This document shows, in pieces, positions 17,368 through 27,198 of a stretch of 64,000 bases of DNA. The translations under genes were made by a program, and so were the position numbers. The notes under the pieces are model-generated. The model was not told where the DNA came from. It made no database searches and saw only the letters and a list, made by a program, of their open reading frames with translations. How positions within the stretch are numbered: the stretch's first letter is position 1; every line of letters begins with the position of its first letter. The DNA is from Roseiarcus sp963759955 (GTDB taxonomy: Bacteria > Pseudomonadota > Alphaproteobacteria > Rhizobiales > Beijerinckiaceae). The DNA lies in the NCBI GenBank assembly GCA_963759955.1, contig CAVXCA010000067.1, positions 1 through 64,000 of the forward strand. Direction: 5' to 3'.

Positions 17368-17843
17368 TGCATGGCGCGATGCGGCGGCAAATGACCATCG
17401 AAGACTTCATCGCGCGCGTCGGCGGCGAAGCGTTCGTCTCGCGCTGGTTTACGATCGATCAGCCGCGCATCGACGCCTTCGCCGAAGTCACCGAGGACCG
17501 GCAGTTCGTCCACGTCGACCCCGAGGCGGCGCGCGCGACGCCGTTCGGCGGGACGATCGCCCACGGCTTCCTGACGCTGGCGATGCTTTCGGCTTTCGCC
17601 AACGACGCGCTGCCCGAAATTGCCGGCGCCGCGATGGGCGTCAATTACGGCTTCGACCGTCTGCGCTTCCTCGCGCCCGTCCCGGCCGGAGCGCGCGTGC
17701 GCGGCCGCTTCGAACTCGTCGGCGCGATGCGCCGCTCGGATCGCGAATGGCTGACGAGCTACGAAGCGAGCGTCGAGATCGAGGGGCAGCAGAAGCCGGC
17801 GCTCGCGGCGCAATGGCTGACGATGATCGTGATGGCGGGATAA
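17367..17843 (+). CDS. MaoC-type hot-dog dehydratase
   Basis: Encodes 158 aa. The hydratase motif is clear: the VTEDRQFVHVD segment followed by FGGTIAHGFLTLAML, with the catalytic Asp and His of R-specific enoyl-CoA hydratases. Length is normal for a single hot-dog domain. Its start overlaps the stop of the SDR gene, so the two are one operon. It probably interconverts enoyl and R-3-hydroxyacyl thioesters. Confidence 0.85.
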   Translation: MHGAMRRQMTIEDFIARVGGEAFVSRWFTIDQPRIDAFAEVTEDRQFVHVDPEAARATPFGGTIAHGFLTLAMLSAFANDALPEIAGAAMGVNYGFDRLRFLAPVPAGARVRGRFELVGAMRRSDREWLTSYEASVEIEGQQKPALAAQWLTMIVMAG

Positions 17844-18169
17844 AGGCGTTTGCGGCCAGGGCTGCGGCAATACGCCGCCACGAACGGCGAACACAGAGAA
17901 ATCAGCGGTAAAACCGGGTTTCAGGGCCGGACGAAAATACCCGATCCGAAGCGGGCGCCAGGAAACCCACATGAGGTATGGGTTTATTAACCATTCGGCG
18001 CTGCCATGCCGGTATGACGCGTCGATCCGTTGCGTTGAAAGCTGACGGGTCGAGGGCATGACGCCGGGCGCTCATATCGGTTCCGACCCGAGATTCCCAT
18101 TCCACTACCAAGGCCCGCACGCAGGCGTTCAGCGCGTGGCGGGCGCCACGTGCGGACCCAGAGGGCGTC
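17844..18169. other. Intergenic, no gene recognised
   Basis: 326 bases between the MaoC gene and the chemoreceptor. The stretch GGTTTATTAACCATT near 17979 is an AT-rich island that may hold the chemoreceptor promoter, but no defined promoter class could be assigned. Confidence 0.4.
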
Positions 18170-20165
18170 ATGTTCAATCGCTTGAGAATAGCCTCGAAGC
18201 TTATCCTCGGATTTGGCGCGCTTCTGTTGCTGCTCGCCTGCGTCGCCGTCCTCGCGGGGATCAGCAGCGTCAAATTCGAGAGTTCCCTCGAAGACTTCGC
18301 CAGACGCAAGACGCACGAGGTGCTGGATCAGCGCGCGGAAAAGCGCTTCGAGGACGCGCGCATGGGCGCTTGGTCGGCCCTGGCGACGGGCGATCAGAAC
18401 GGTTGGTCGAACTCCGACGAATCCATGAAGACCGTGGGCGAATACCTCGACTCTCTCGCGGAGACGACGAAGGATCCGGGCCGGCAGGCCAAAGTTCGGC
18501 AATGGATCGGGTTGATCCAGAGCTACAACGAGACAGCGAGCAAGTTCCGAACCTTTCACGGGCAAAACGACGCTCTGAACACCCCGGAAGGCAAGGCGGT
18601 GACGGCCAGCGCTCTCAAAATCGGCGACGACATCGCAAACCTCAGTCGAGAGCTCTCGAACGAATATCAAGCCGCCGCCAACCAGACGGAGTCAGACGCG
18701 CGCGCATTGGCCGGCTTCATCGTCCGTCTTGCCGTCGGCGTCGGCGTCGCGAGCTTTCTGATCGGCCTGCTCGTTTCCTTGGCAATCGCCCGAAGCATCA
18801 GGCAGCCGATCGTCCGCCTGACCCGCGCCATGAGCGCGCTCGCCAGGGGCGATCTGGACGTCTCGATCCCGAATACGAGCGACGGCAACGAGATCGGCGA
18901 GATGGCCAAGGCCGTGCTCGTCTTCCAGCAGGCGGCCGTCGCGAACGCGCGTCTGGAGAGCGAGGCGGCCGATCATCGCGCGCAGGCCGAAGAGGCGCGC
19001 GCGCGCAACGAACAGGCTCAGCGCGAGGCGATCGCACAAGAACGTGCGGTCGTCGCCAGTTCGATCGGCGCCGCGTTGTCGAAACTCGCGGCCCAAGACC
19101 TGACCTATCGCTTGCCGGCCGACATCCCCGAGGCCTATCGCAAGCTGCAAGTCGATTTCAACGCCGCGATCGGAACTCTTGAAGAGGCGATGCGCTGCGT
19201 CTCCGCCCGCACGGACGCAATCCACTCCGGGACGCGAGAAATATCCACGGCCTCCGACGATCTGTCGCATCGCACCGAAGAGCAGGCGTCGAGCCTCGAG
19301 CAGACCGCGGCGGCGCTCGACGAGATCACCGCGACGGTGAAGAAGTCGGCGGAGGGCGCGAGCCATGCGCGCGAGGTGGTCGCGGCCGCCGACGACGACG
19401 CCAAGAGGAGCGCCGAGATCGTGCGTGAAGCGGTCGACGCGATGGATGCCATCGCCAAGTCCTCGCAGCAGATCAGCCAAATCATCGGCGTCATCGACGA
19501 GATCGCGTTCCAGACCAATCTGCTCGCGCTCAACGCCGGCGTCGAGGCGGCGCGGGCGGGCGAGGCGGGCCGCGGCTTCGCGGTGGTGGCTTCCGAGGTG
19601 CGCGCGCTGGCGCAGCGTTCGGCCGGAGCGGCCAAGGAGATCAAGGGCCTGATTTCGGCTTCGGCCACGCAGGTCGATCACGGCGTCAAGCTGGTGGCCG
19701 AGACCGGCAGGTCACTCGAGCACATCGCGGCGCAGGTCGCCGCGATCAACAATGTCGTCGCCGAGATCGCCGCGGGCTCTCGTGAACAGGCAACCGGACT
19801 TCGAGCAGATTCGCGTCGCGATCAACCAGATGGATCACGTGACGCAGCAGAACGCGGCGATGGTCGAGCAATCGACGGCGGCGAACCATTCGCTTTCGAC
19901 GGAAATCAATCAGCTCTTCGGACTGATCGGGCAGTTCCAGGTCGGTCAGGCGGGCGGCGACGGCGGCCTGCGAGATCAATTGCAAAAGGCCGCGCCGCAC
20001 GCGTTCCGTGAGCCGGCCAAGCCCGCGGTCGGTTCGAAGACGGAGCTGCGCGTGGCGGCGAGCAACGCGCGTAAAGCGGCGCCGCGGCCCGTGCGTTCGG
20101 CGTCCAAAGCGGTGGCGAACGGCCCGCCGGCGAGCGACGATTCCCATGATTGGAAAGAGTTCTGA
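18170..20165 (+). CDS. Methyl-accepting chemotaxis protein (frameshifted near C-terminus)
   Basis: A transmembrane chemoreceptor. TM1 (LILGFGALLLLLACVAVLAG) is followed by a ~150-residue four-helix periplasmic sensor, TM2 near residues 183-205, a HAMP domain and the signalling hairpin with IDEIAFQTNLLALNAGVEAA. After REQATGL the frame is lost; removing one base at 19802 resumes EQIRVAINQMDHVTQQNAAM and continues to DWKEF at the C-terminus, giving 664 aa. DWKEF matches the xWxxF pentapeptide that tethers CheR/CheB. As printed, the tail would be an unrelated Arg-rich sequence. No che genes are adjacent. Confidence 0.85.
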
Positions 20166-20442
20166 GCGCTGTCGCGCAAGCCGATCTGAAAAGGCCGCGC
20201 GCTCGCGTTTTCGCTAAGGCGTTCACAGATCTTTTGATGCCGGGCGGCCAAATCGGCCCGTCACCGGCAAGCCGCTTCGCGGCTGCTCCACTGCGCTTCG
20301 CCCGCTGCGCGGTGACTGCGCCGCTCCGATGTGGCGGACCCGGATGAGATCGAATTTCGAGTGCGAATGCCGTAGCCCCTTGCGGGAATGGCGCTTTAGT
20401 GCGGGCGTGATACGGTGCCGTGGAAACGCTGGGGGAATTGAA

Positions 20443-21090
20443 ATGACAAAGCTCAGCCTGTTGTGCGCGGCGGTCGTCTCATTGTCGCTAGGCGGCTGCG
20501 TCACCACGTCGATGCAGGGGTACGCGGATCGCGATTTGCCCTCTCATCCTGTATCTCATGTCGCCGTCCTGATCATTGCGCCGCCGCCGCTATCTGAATC
20601 GTTTCAGACAAATTTGGCCATCGAAGCGTCGAAGAGGGGCGTCACCATAGAAGACGCGAGCGCGATTTTCCCTCCGACGCGGCAATATAGCGACGCCGAG
20701 ATCAAACAGGATCTTAAGGCGCGGGGTGTGGACGGACTGCTTGTCATCAATGTTGGGGATTCAGGGGTTGTTCGCGAATACGCCGGCACAATGTTCAGTG
20801 GCAATTACAGCGGGACTGCGACGGTGAACACGTTCGGCAGCATGTCGAACGTTTCCTACGGAGGAACATCGTTCGGCGTTGCGACGCCAATTATTCGCCA
20901 AAGTCGCCAAACGTCATTCAACGCTCGATTGGTCGAACCGTCTAGCGGCAGGAACTTGTGGGTGGGCAGCGGCCAAGTAAGCGCGGGCGGCGCACTCTTT
21001 GTCGGAAACGGCACAAGCGCGTCGAATGCCGCCGCCGCCATTTTCAATGATCTGCAATCGAAAGCGATAATTCCGAGCCCGCAAAGCTGA
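20443..21090 (+). CDS. Putative lipoprotein
   Basis: Encodes 215 aa. The signal peptide ends LGGC at residues ~18-21, a lipobox, so the mature protein should be a lipoprotein. A predicted alternating strand/helix region (VAVLIIAPPPLSESFQ, DGLLVINVGDSG) resembles envelope proteins that bind or assemble at the outer membrane, followed by a Gly/Ser/Asn-rich stretch. I do not recognise the family. Codon use is less GC-rich than neighbours. Start at 20443 chosen because it places the signal peptide first; GGGGGAATTG precedes it. Confidence 0.6.
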   Translation: MTKLSLLCAAVVSLSLGGCVTTSMQGYADRDLPSHPVSHVAVLIIAPPPLSESFQTNLAIEASKRGVTIEDASAIFPPTRQYSDAEIKQDLKARGVDGLLVINVGDSGVVREYAGTMFSGNYSGTATVNTFGSMSNVSYGGTSFGVATPIIRQSRQTSFNARLVEPSSGRNLWVGSGQVSAGGALFVGNGTSASNAAAAIFNDLQSKAIIPSPQS

Positions 21091-21110
21091 TCTGGCGCGA
21101 CCCCTCATCC

Positions 21111-21152
21111 GTCGCGCCTTCGGCGCGACACCTTCTCCCGCAGGGGGAGAAG
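21111..21152. repeat. REP-like double hairpin
   Basis: GTCGCGCC-TTC-GGCGCGAC (21111-21129) followed by CTTCTCCC-GCAG-GGGGAGAAG (about 21132-21152). These are the same arm sequences as in the palindrome at 8259-8300, in the opposite order. It lies between the lipoprotein and the convergent dihydroorotase gene and could act as a bidirectional terminator. Confidence 0.75.
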
Positions 21153-21171
21153 AGGAGCGGCTTCGCCCCCC

Positions 21172-22488
21172 TCACCCAAACCGCACCGCCGCCCCCTGCG
21201 CCGGCGTAACGAGCTCGCCTTCCCACATCACCCGCCGGCCGCGCACGAACGTGCCGACCGGCCAGCCAACGACCTCGCGCCCGTCGTAGGGCGTCCAGCC
21301 GCAGCGCGAGGCGATCCAGGAGTCGCGGATCGTCTCGCGGCGCTTCAGGTCGACGATGGTGAAGTCGGCGTCGTAGCCGGCGGCGATGCGGCCTTTGCCG
21401 ACGATGCCGAAGATGCGCGCCGGACCGGCGCTGGTCAGATCGACCAGGCGCTGCAGGCTAAGGCGGCCGGCCGCGACGTGGTCGAGCATGATCGGCACCA
21501 GCGTCTGCACGCCGGTCATTCCCGACGGGCTTTCGGGATAGGGCTTGGCCTTTTCGGCGAGCGTATGCGGCGCATGGTCGGAGCCGAGGACGTCGATCAC
21601 GCCCTGGGCGAGGCCGCGCCAGATTCCGTCGCGGTGTTCGGGGCCGCGCACCGGAGGGTTCATCTGCAATTTCGTGCCGAGCCGCGCGTAGTCCTCGGCG
21701 CTGAAGGTCAAGTGGTGCGTCGTCGCTTCGCAGCTGGCGACGTCCTTGGCGGCTTGCAGCAGCGGAATTTCCTCGCGCGTCGAAATGTGCAGCACGTGCA
21801 CCTGCGCGCGCGCAGCCCGCGCGAGGCGGATCAGCCGCTCGGTGCAGCGCACCGCCGCGATCTCGTCGCGCCAGACGGGATGCGAAGACGGATCGCCGGG
21901 GACGCGCAGGCCCTTGCGCTCGGCGAGCCGCGCCTCGTCCTCGCTGTGGAACGCCGCGCGCCGGCGCGTCGCCTTGAGGATCGCGAGCACGCTCGCGTCG
22001 TCGGCGACGAGCAGCCTGCCGGTCGAGGAGCCCATGAACACCTTGATCCCCGCCGCGCCCGGCAGGCGCTCGAGTGCGGGAATGTCGGCGATGTTGTCGT
22101 GCGTTCCCCCGACCCAGAATGCGAAGTCGCAATGCATCCGCCCGCTGGCGCGCGCGACCTTGTCGGCGAGCGCTTGCGCCGAAGTCGTCGGCGGATCGGT
22201 GTTGGGCATTTCGAACACCGCGGTGACGCCGCCGAGCGCTGCCGCGCGCGAGCCGGTCTCCAAGTCTTCCTTGTGGGTCGGGCCGGGCTCGCGGAAATGG
22301 ACTTGGCTGTCGATAACGCCGGGCAGAATATGCAGGCCGCGGCAATCGACTCGCTCGCCCGCGCTCGCCGAGCCAAGATCGCCGATCTCGGCGATTTTGC
22401 CGTCGACGATGCCGATGTCGCGCTCGCCCACGCCGTCCTGGTTGACGACGGTTGCGTCGGCGAGAATGCAGTCGAAGATGCGCGACAT
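21172..22488 (-). CDS. pyrC: Dihydroorotase (class I)
   Basis: Encodes 438 aa. It cyclises carbamoyl-aspartate to dihydroorotate in pyrimidine synthesis. The metal motif DSQVHFREPG is present near residue 61, GIKVFMGSSTG contains the lysine that becomes carboxylated, HVLHIST gives further metal ligands, and GSDHAPHT the catalytic Asp. Length and motifs fit the class I amidohydrolase family, which also includes AllB-like hydantoinases. AAGGAAGGAAA precedes the start. The gene is divergent from ygfZ and alone. Confidence 0.85.
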   Translation of the reverse strand: MSRIFDCILADATVVNQDGVGERDIGIVDGKIAEIGDLGSASAGERVDCRGLHILPGVIDSQVHFREPGPTHKEDLETGSRAAALGGVTAVFEMPNTDPPTTSAQALADKVARASGRMHCDFAFWVGGTHDNIADIPALERLPGAAGIKVFMGSSTGRLLVADDASVLAILKATRRRAAFHSEDEARLAERKGLRVPGDPSSHPVWRDEIAAVRCTERLIRLARAARAQVHVLHISTREEIPLLQAAKDVASCEATTHHLTFSAEDYARLGTKLQMNPPVRGPEHRDGIWRGLAQGVIDVLGSDHAPHTLAEKAKPYPESPSGMTGVQTLVPIMLDHVAAGRLSLQRLVDLTSAGPARIFGIVGKGRIAAGYDADFTIVDLKRRETIRDSWIASRCGWTPYDGREVVGWPVGTFVRGRRVMWEGELVTPAQGAAVRFG

Positions 22489-22566
22489 GGTGGTTTCCTT
22501 CCTTGCGCGGCGGCTCGATCGGCCTAATTAACAAGTTCGCGCATGGCAAGCGCCGGAGGCCCTGAG

Positions 22567-23421
22567 ATGACGAAACGCGCCGCCTTCCTCGAAGACCGCG
22601 GGGTCGTTCGCGTCAGCGGCGAAGACGCGGCGAGCTTTCTCCAGGGGCTGCTGACCAACGACGTGGCCACGCTCGGCGCGAGCGAGGCGCGCTACGCGGC
22701 GCTGCTCTCGCCGCAGGGCAAGATCCTGTTCGACGTCCTCGTCGTGCGCGCGCCGGTCGCTACGGACGAGTTTCTGCTCGATTGCCCGGCCGCGCTGGCG
22801 GGCGACCTCGCCAAGCGGCTCGCGCTCTACAAGCTGCGCGCCAAGGTCGTCATTGCCGATGAAAGCGCCGACCACGGCGTCATCGCCTATTGGCAGGGCG
22901 AGCCGGAGAACGCGCCGGGCGGGGTGTTCTACGCCGATCCGCGCGCCGGCGCCCTCGGCCATCGCGCCATCCTGCCGCGCGCCAAGGCGGTCGCGGTCGG
23001 CGAAGCGAACATCGGCGAATACGAGGCGCTGCGCATCAGCCTCGGCGTCCCCAAAGGGGGCGTCGATTTCGCTTACGGCGACGCCTTTCCCCACGACGCC
23101 GACATGGATCTCTTCCACGGCCTCGATTTCGAAAAGGGCTGCTACGTCGGCCAGGAGGTCGTCTCGCGCATGAAGCACCGCGGCGAGGCGCGCAAACGCG
23201 TAGTGCGCGTGCGCCTCGTCGGCGCAGCGCCGGCGCCGGGCGCGACGGTGACCGACGGCGAGCTTCCTGTCGGCGTCCTCGGCTCGTCGTCGGGCCGCCA
23301 CGCGCTGGCGATGCTGCGCCTCGACCGCGTCGAGGACGCCAAGGCGGCAGGGCGGACCTTGAACGCCGGCGAAGTCGGCGTCGTCATGGCGGCGGGCGAG
23401 ACCGCCGGCGGACATTCGTGA
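22567..23421 (+). CDS. ygfZ: Folate-binding protein YgfZ (iron-sulfur cluster assembly)
   Basis: Encodes 284 aa. The GcvT-like fold carries the YgfZ signature KGCYVGQEVVSRM near residue 190, whose Cys is conserved. YgfZ uses tetrahydrofolate to help repair or assemble Fe-S enzymes such as MiaB. GGAGG five bases before 22567 decides the start over the ATG at 22543. Divergent from dihydroorotase, a common arrangement in Rhizobiales. Confidence 0.85.
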   Translation: MTKRAAFLEDRGVVRVSGEDAASFLQGLLTNDVATLGASEARYAALLSPQGKILFDVLVVRAPVATDEFLLDCPAALAGDLAKRLALYKLRAKVVIADESADHGVIAYWQGEPENAPGGVFYADPRAGALGHRAILPRAKAVAVGEANIGEYEALRISLGVPKGGVDFAYGDAFPHDADMDLFHGLDFEKGCYVGQEVVSRMKHRGEARKRVVRVRLVGAAPAPGATVTDGELPVGVLGSSSGRHALAMLRLDRVEDAKAAGRTLNAGEVGVVMAAGETAGGHS

Positions 23422-23592
23422 AATCAGTCCCGCCCTCACAAATCCATCACGATGACGCGTTAGCGTTCTAATGACTGCGACACGCCGGCCTATGGCCATG
23501 CGCGCACGACGTCGCTACTGTCCGCGTCGTCCCGTAAGCGCCAAGGCGCGCGTCGGCGGATGGACCGCGGTCCGAAGGGAGAACCTACGCCA

Positions 23593-24591
23593 ATGATCGA
23601 AGGATTCAGCGTCGTCGCGATCGTCATCGCGCTGTTCGTCGTCCTGACCGTGCTGATGGGCGTGCGACAGGTGCCGCAGGGCTACAATTACACCGTCGAG
23701 CGCTTCGGCCGCTACAATAAGACCCTGACCCCCGGTCTCGGGCTCGTCATTCCCTATATCGACCGCGTCGGGCGCAAGCTCAGCGTCATGGAGCAGGTCG
23801 TCGACGTTCCCAGCCAGGAGATCATCACCAAGGACAACGCCACCGTGACGGTCGACGGCGTCGCGTTCTATCAGGTGCTCGACGTCAGGCGCGCGTCCTA
23901 CGAGGTCGCCAACCTCCAGCAGGCGCTGCTCAATCTGGTGATGACCAACATCCGCACCGTCATGGGCTCGATGGACCTCGACCAATTGCTCTCTCACCGC
24001 GACGAGATCAACGCGCGGCTGCTCGGCGTCATCGACGCGGCTTCGGAGCCGTGGGGCGTCAAGGTCACGCGCATCGAGATCAAGGACATCGAGCCGCCCA
24101 AGGACCTCGTCGAGGCGATGGGCCGGCAGATGAAGGCCGAGCGCGAAAAGCGCGCGGTGATCCTCGAGGCCGAGGGCATGCGGCAGTCCGACATCACCCG
24201 CGCGGAAGGGCGCAAGGCCGCGGTCATGCTCGAGGCGGAAGGGCGCAAGGAAGCGGCGTTCCGCGACGCCGAGGCGCGCGAGCGCACCGCCCAGGCCGAG
24301 GCGTTGGCGACGCGCGTGGTGAGCGAATCGACCGCCAACGGCGACGTTGCGGCGCTCAATTACCTGATCGCCGACAAATACGTGCGCGCGTTGCAGGCGT
24401 TCGCGCAGGCGCCCAACCAGAAGGTGTTTATCGTGCCGATGGAGCTCTCTTCGCTCGCCGGCACGCTCGGCGGCATTTCGCAGATCGCCGCTAGCGCTTT
24501 CGGCGAGGGCGCGGCGCGCGCCGCCAGTCGGCCGGTCGGCGTCGTCCCCAATTCGCCGCCGCCGGGAGGCGCGGCGCCGGGGCAGGGCTAG
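23593..24591 (+). CDS. SPFH/Band 7 membrane protein (QmcA/stomatin type)
   Basis: Encodes 332 aa. One N-terminal membrane helix (VVAIVIALFVVLTVLMG) precedes the SPFH domain (VPQGYNYTVERFGRYNKTLT), then an Ala/Glu-rich coiled coil with repeated EAEG/RKAA units at about residues 190-245, and a Pro/Gly-rich tail. Proteins of this type form large membrane-bound oligomers in lipid microdomains and are linked to FtsH control. It is followed after three bases by an NfeD gene, the standard partner. Confidence 0.85.
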   Translation: MIEGFSVVAIVIALFVVLTVLMGVRQVPQGYNYTVERFGRYNKTLTPGLGLVIPYIDRVGRKLSVMEQVVDVPSQEIITKDNATVTVDGVAFYQVLDVRRASYEVANLQQALLNLVMTNIRTVMGSMDLDQLLSHRDEINARLLGVIDAASEPWGVKVTRIEIKDIEPPKDLVEAMGRQMKAEREKRAVILEAEGMRQSDITRAEGRKAAVMLEAEGRKEAAFRDAEARERTAQAEALATRVVSESTANGDVAALNYLIADKYVRALQAFAQAPNQKVFIVPMELSSLAGTLGGISQIAASAFGEGAARAASRPVGVVPNSPPPGGAAPGQG

Positions 24592-24594
24592 GCC

Positions 24595-25044
24595 ATGATT
24601 GATTTCGGCCTGTTCGCGCTCCCGGTCTATGTCGTTTGGCTGGTCGCCGGTCTTGTGCTCTGCGCCGCCGAGACGCTCGCCCCCGGCGCCTTTCTGATCT
24701 GGATCGGCGCCGCGGCGGTGGTCGTCGGCCTGATCGAGTTTTTCGTCGCCCTCGCGCTGACGCCGCAGCTGCTGCTGTTCGCCGCGCTGGTCGTCGCCTT
24801 TGTGTTCATCGGGAGGGACGTCTACGGCTCGCTCGACGCAGGAACGCCGCAATTGCCGCTGAGCCGCGCCCACGCGCTGATCGGCAAGGAGTTCTTCCTC
24901 GACGAGGCGATCGTGCACGGTTTCGGGCGCATTCGCGTCGGCGACAGCGTCTGGCGCGTCGCCGGCGAGGATATGCCCGCCGGCGCGAAGGTGCGCGTCG
25001 TCGCGGTCGAAGACGGCGCGAAAGTGCGGGTGGAGAAGGCGTAG
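24595..25044 (+). CDS. NfeD-family membrane protein
   Basis: Encodes 149 aa. Two to three hydrophobic segments (LPVYVVWLVAGLVLCAAETL, AAAVVVGLIEFFVALAL, LLLFAALVVAFVFIG) are followed by a small OB-fold-like domain ending VRVVAVEDGAKVRVEKA. This is the short NfeD form that pairs with SPFH proteins. It lies three bases downstream of the SPFH gene in one operon. Confidence 0.85.
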   Translation: MIDFGLFALPVYVVWLVAGLVLCAAETLAPGAFLIWIGAAAVVVGLIEFFVALALTPQLLLFAALVVAFVFIGRDVYGSLDAGTPQLPLSRAHALIGKEFFLDEAIVHGFGRIRVGDSVWRVAGEDMPAGAKVRVVAVEDGAKVRVEKA

Positions 25045-25069
25045 CGGGCGCGCGCGCCCGGCTGCCCCC

Positions 25070-26252
25070 TTACGGGCGTGCCAGCTTCGTCCACTTGCCG
25101 TTGGCCTTCGACGAACTCGATCGCCGCCTCGATGAAGGCCATGCCTTTGACGCCGTCTTCGACGCCGGGAAAATGCGCGCCCGCCGGCGGCGCCTTGCCC
25201 TCGCGCGCGGCTTTGATGGCGAGCGCGACGTCGGAATAAATGTTGGCGAAGCCTTCGAGATAGCCTTCGGGATGGCCGGAGGGGACGCGCGTCACCCGCG
25301 CCGCCGCCGCGCCGGCGCCAGGGCCCCCGCGGGTGAGGATGCGCGGCGGCTCGCCGAGCGGCGCATGGAGCATTTCATTGGGATTGGCTTGCGTCCATTG
25401 CAGCGAGCCCTTGGTTCCGTAAACGCGCAGCTTGAGGCCGTTCTCGTGGCCCGGCGCCACCTGGCTCAGCCAAATCGCGCCGCGCGCGCCGTTGGCGTAG
25501 CGCAGCATGATCTGGGCGTTGTCGTCGAGCACCCGGCCCTCGCCGAACGCGCTCAAGTCGGCGGCGATCTCGACGAGGTCGATTCCGCAGACGTAATCGG
25601 CGAGGTTGTAGGCGTGCGTGCCGATGTCGCCGAGCGCGCCGCCGGCGCCTGCGCGCTTGGGATCGACGCGCCAAGTCGCCTGCTTGTGCCCTTGCTTCTC
25701 GATCGCCTCGGTCAGCCATTCCTGGGCGTATTCGGCCTGGATGATCCGGACTTGCCCGAGTTCGCCCGCTTTGACCATTTCGCGCGCACGCCTGATCAGG
25801 GGATATCCGGTGTAATTATGGGTCAGCGCGAAGATGCGCCCCGATCTTTCCACCGCCGCCCGGATGGCTCTGGCTTCCGCGAGCGAGGTCGTCAGCGGCT
25901 TGTCGCAAATGACGTGCGCGCCCGCGGCGAGAAAGGCGAAGATCGGGCCCGCGTGCATGTGATTGGGGGTGACGATGGCGACCGCCTCGATCCCGTCGGG
26001 ACGCGCCGCCTCGGCCTCCGCCATCGCCTGGTAGTCGTCGTAGATGCGCTCGCGCGGCAGGCCGAGCGCCTCGCCCGAGCGGCGCGAGCGCTCCGGCGTC
26101 GAGGACAGCGCGCCGGCGACGAGTTCGTAATGGTCGTCCATCCGCGCGGCGAGCCGGTGCACAGCGCCGATGAAGGCGCCTTCGCCGCCGCCGACCATGC
26201 CGAGCTTGATCTTGCGGCCCGCCGCCGCGTCGCTGCGTCCCTCGATCGCCAT
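25070..26252 (-). CDS. Gfo/Idh/MocA-family oxidoreductase (frameshifted at C-terminus)
   Basis: An NAD(P)-dependent sugar or inositol dehydrogenase-like protein. The Rossmann motif is MVGGGEGAFIGAVHR, followed by CDKPLTTSL, the conserved Lys-Pro step, and the C-terminal alpha/beta domain with the GDIGTHAYNLADY active-site region. As printed, the frame runs on to 24822, antisense to NfeD, with a meaningless tail. Removing one C of 25105-25106 gives FVEANGKWTKLARP and a TAA at 25070-25072, yielding 393 aa, the usual size, and no overlap with NfeD. Substrate unknown. GGGAGAA precedes the start. Confidence 0.8.
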
Positions 26253-26498
26253 CGCAATTCTCCCTTCGGCGCAGCCCCTCTCGCTGGGAGGTCAAGTTAG
26301 CCCCGAAGCGCTGCGCGTCAACTTCGGCGCAACTCGCGGGCGAATGGACGGAACGCCCCATTTGACGTATCCATAGCGAACAATTTCGAAAGGGGCTGTC
26401 GTCTCTTGCGCAGCGGGAAATGCGCGGGACGGGAGAAATTTGATCGGCGGCGCGCCGAACTTGGCGAGACGACCGATATCTCTGGGGATGGAGACCGC

Positions 26499-27110
26499 AT
26501 GCGTTCGCTCTCGTTTTCCGTGCTCGCGCGAATGGCCGTCGCGGCGCTATTTCTGGCCGTTTTCGCGACGGGCGCGCACACGCAGGCGGCGGAGGGTCCG
26601 TCCGGCCACGCGCCCGGCCCATCCTCGGGGCCCGCCACAGCGGCTGGTCACGGACCCGATTGGCTCGGTGCCGTCGATCCGAGCGATTGCGGCGGCGGCC
26701 TTGCGCTTGCCGCGCCTTCGCCGTTCGGCGATGCCGGCGGCGCGGTGAAGGCGCTCTCGCGCGCCACCCAGGCCTACATCAAGCAATGCCGCTGCGCCTC
26801 TCAGCAATGCGTCGCCGACGCCCTCGATCAATACGCGGATGCGCTCGCCGCCGTGGCGCCGCGGCTGCCGCCGGAACTGCAAGACTTGCCGATCGTGGTC
26901 GCGCGGGCGGCGCATCGGGTTCGCGCCGCGCGAACGAAGGGGGAAGCGGTCAAGGCCTTGCATGAGGCGATTGCCCTCATCCACAAGGATATGTCGCTGG
27001 TGCGCGCGGAAGACCCCGAAACGCAGCAGCGCCAGACGCGCAGCGGCGGCTTCGTCGCCGACACGCTGAACGTGGCGAGCCTGTCGCTGGAAAAGGCGGG
27101 CGGGCTCTAG
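26499..27110 (+). CDS. Exported protein of unknown function upstream of the caspase gene
   Basis: Encodes 203 aa. A signal peptide (MAVAALFLAVFATGAHTQAA) is followed by a Gly/Pro/Ala-rich stretch, then a helical region with a Cys pair pattern KQCRCASQQCVAD and heptad-like helices up to the C-terminus. I do not recognise a family. It ends about 90 bases before the caspase gene on the same strand and may be co-expressed with it. The start at 26499 gives the signal peptide at the N-terminus and has GGGGATGGAGA upstream. Confidence 0.55.
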   Translation: MRSLSFSVLARMAVAALFLAVFATGAHTQAAEGPSGHAPGPSSGPATAAGHGPDWLGAVDPSDCGGGLALAAPSPFGDAGGAVKALSRATQAYIKQCRCASQQCVADALDQYADALAAVAPRLPPELQDLPIVVARAAHRVRAARTKGEAVKALHEAIALIHKDMSLVRAEDPETQQRQTRSGGFVADTLNVASLSLEKAGGL

Positions 27111-27198
27111 GCGGGGCGACGGCGCTCGCGGCCTCGCGCCTGCAGCCTTGACTCGCGGCGCGCCCGACCGCATCCGAAACTGAGTTCGGTTTTTCTGG

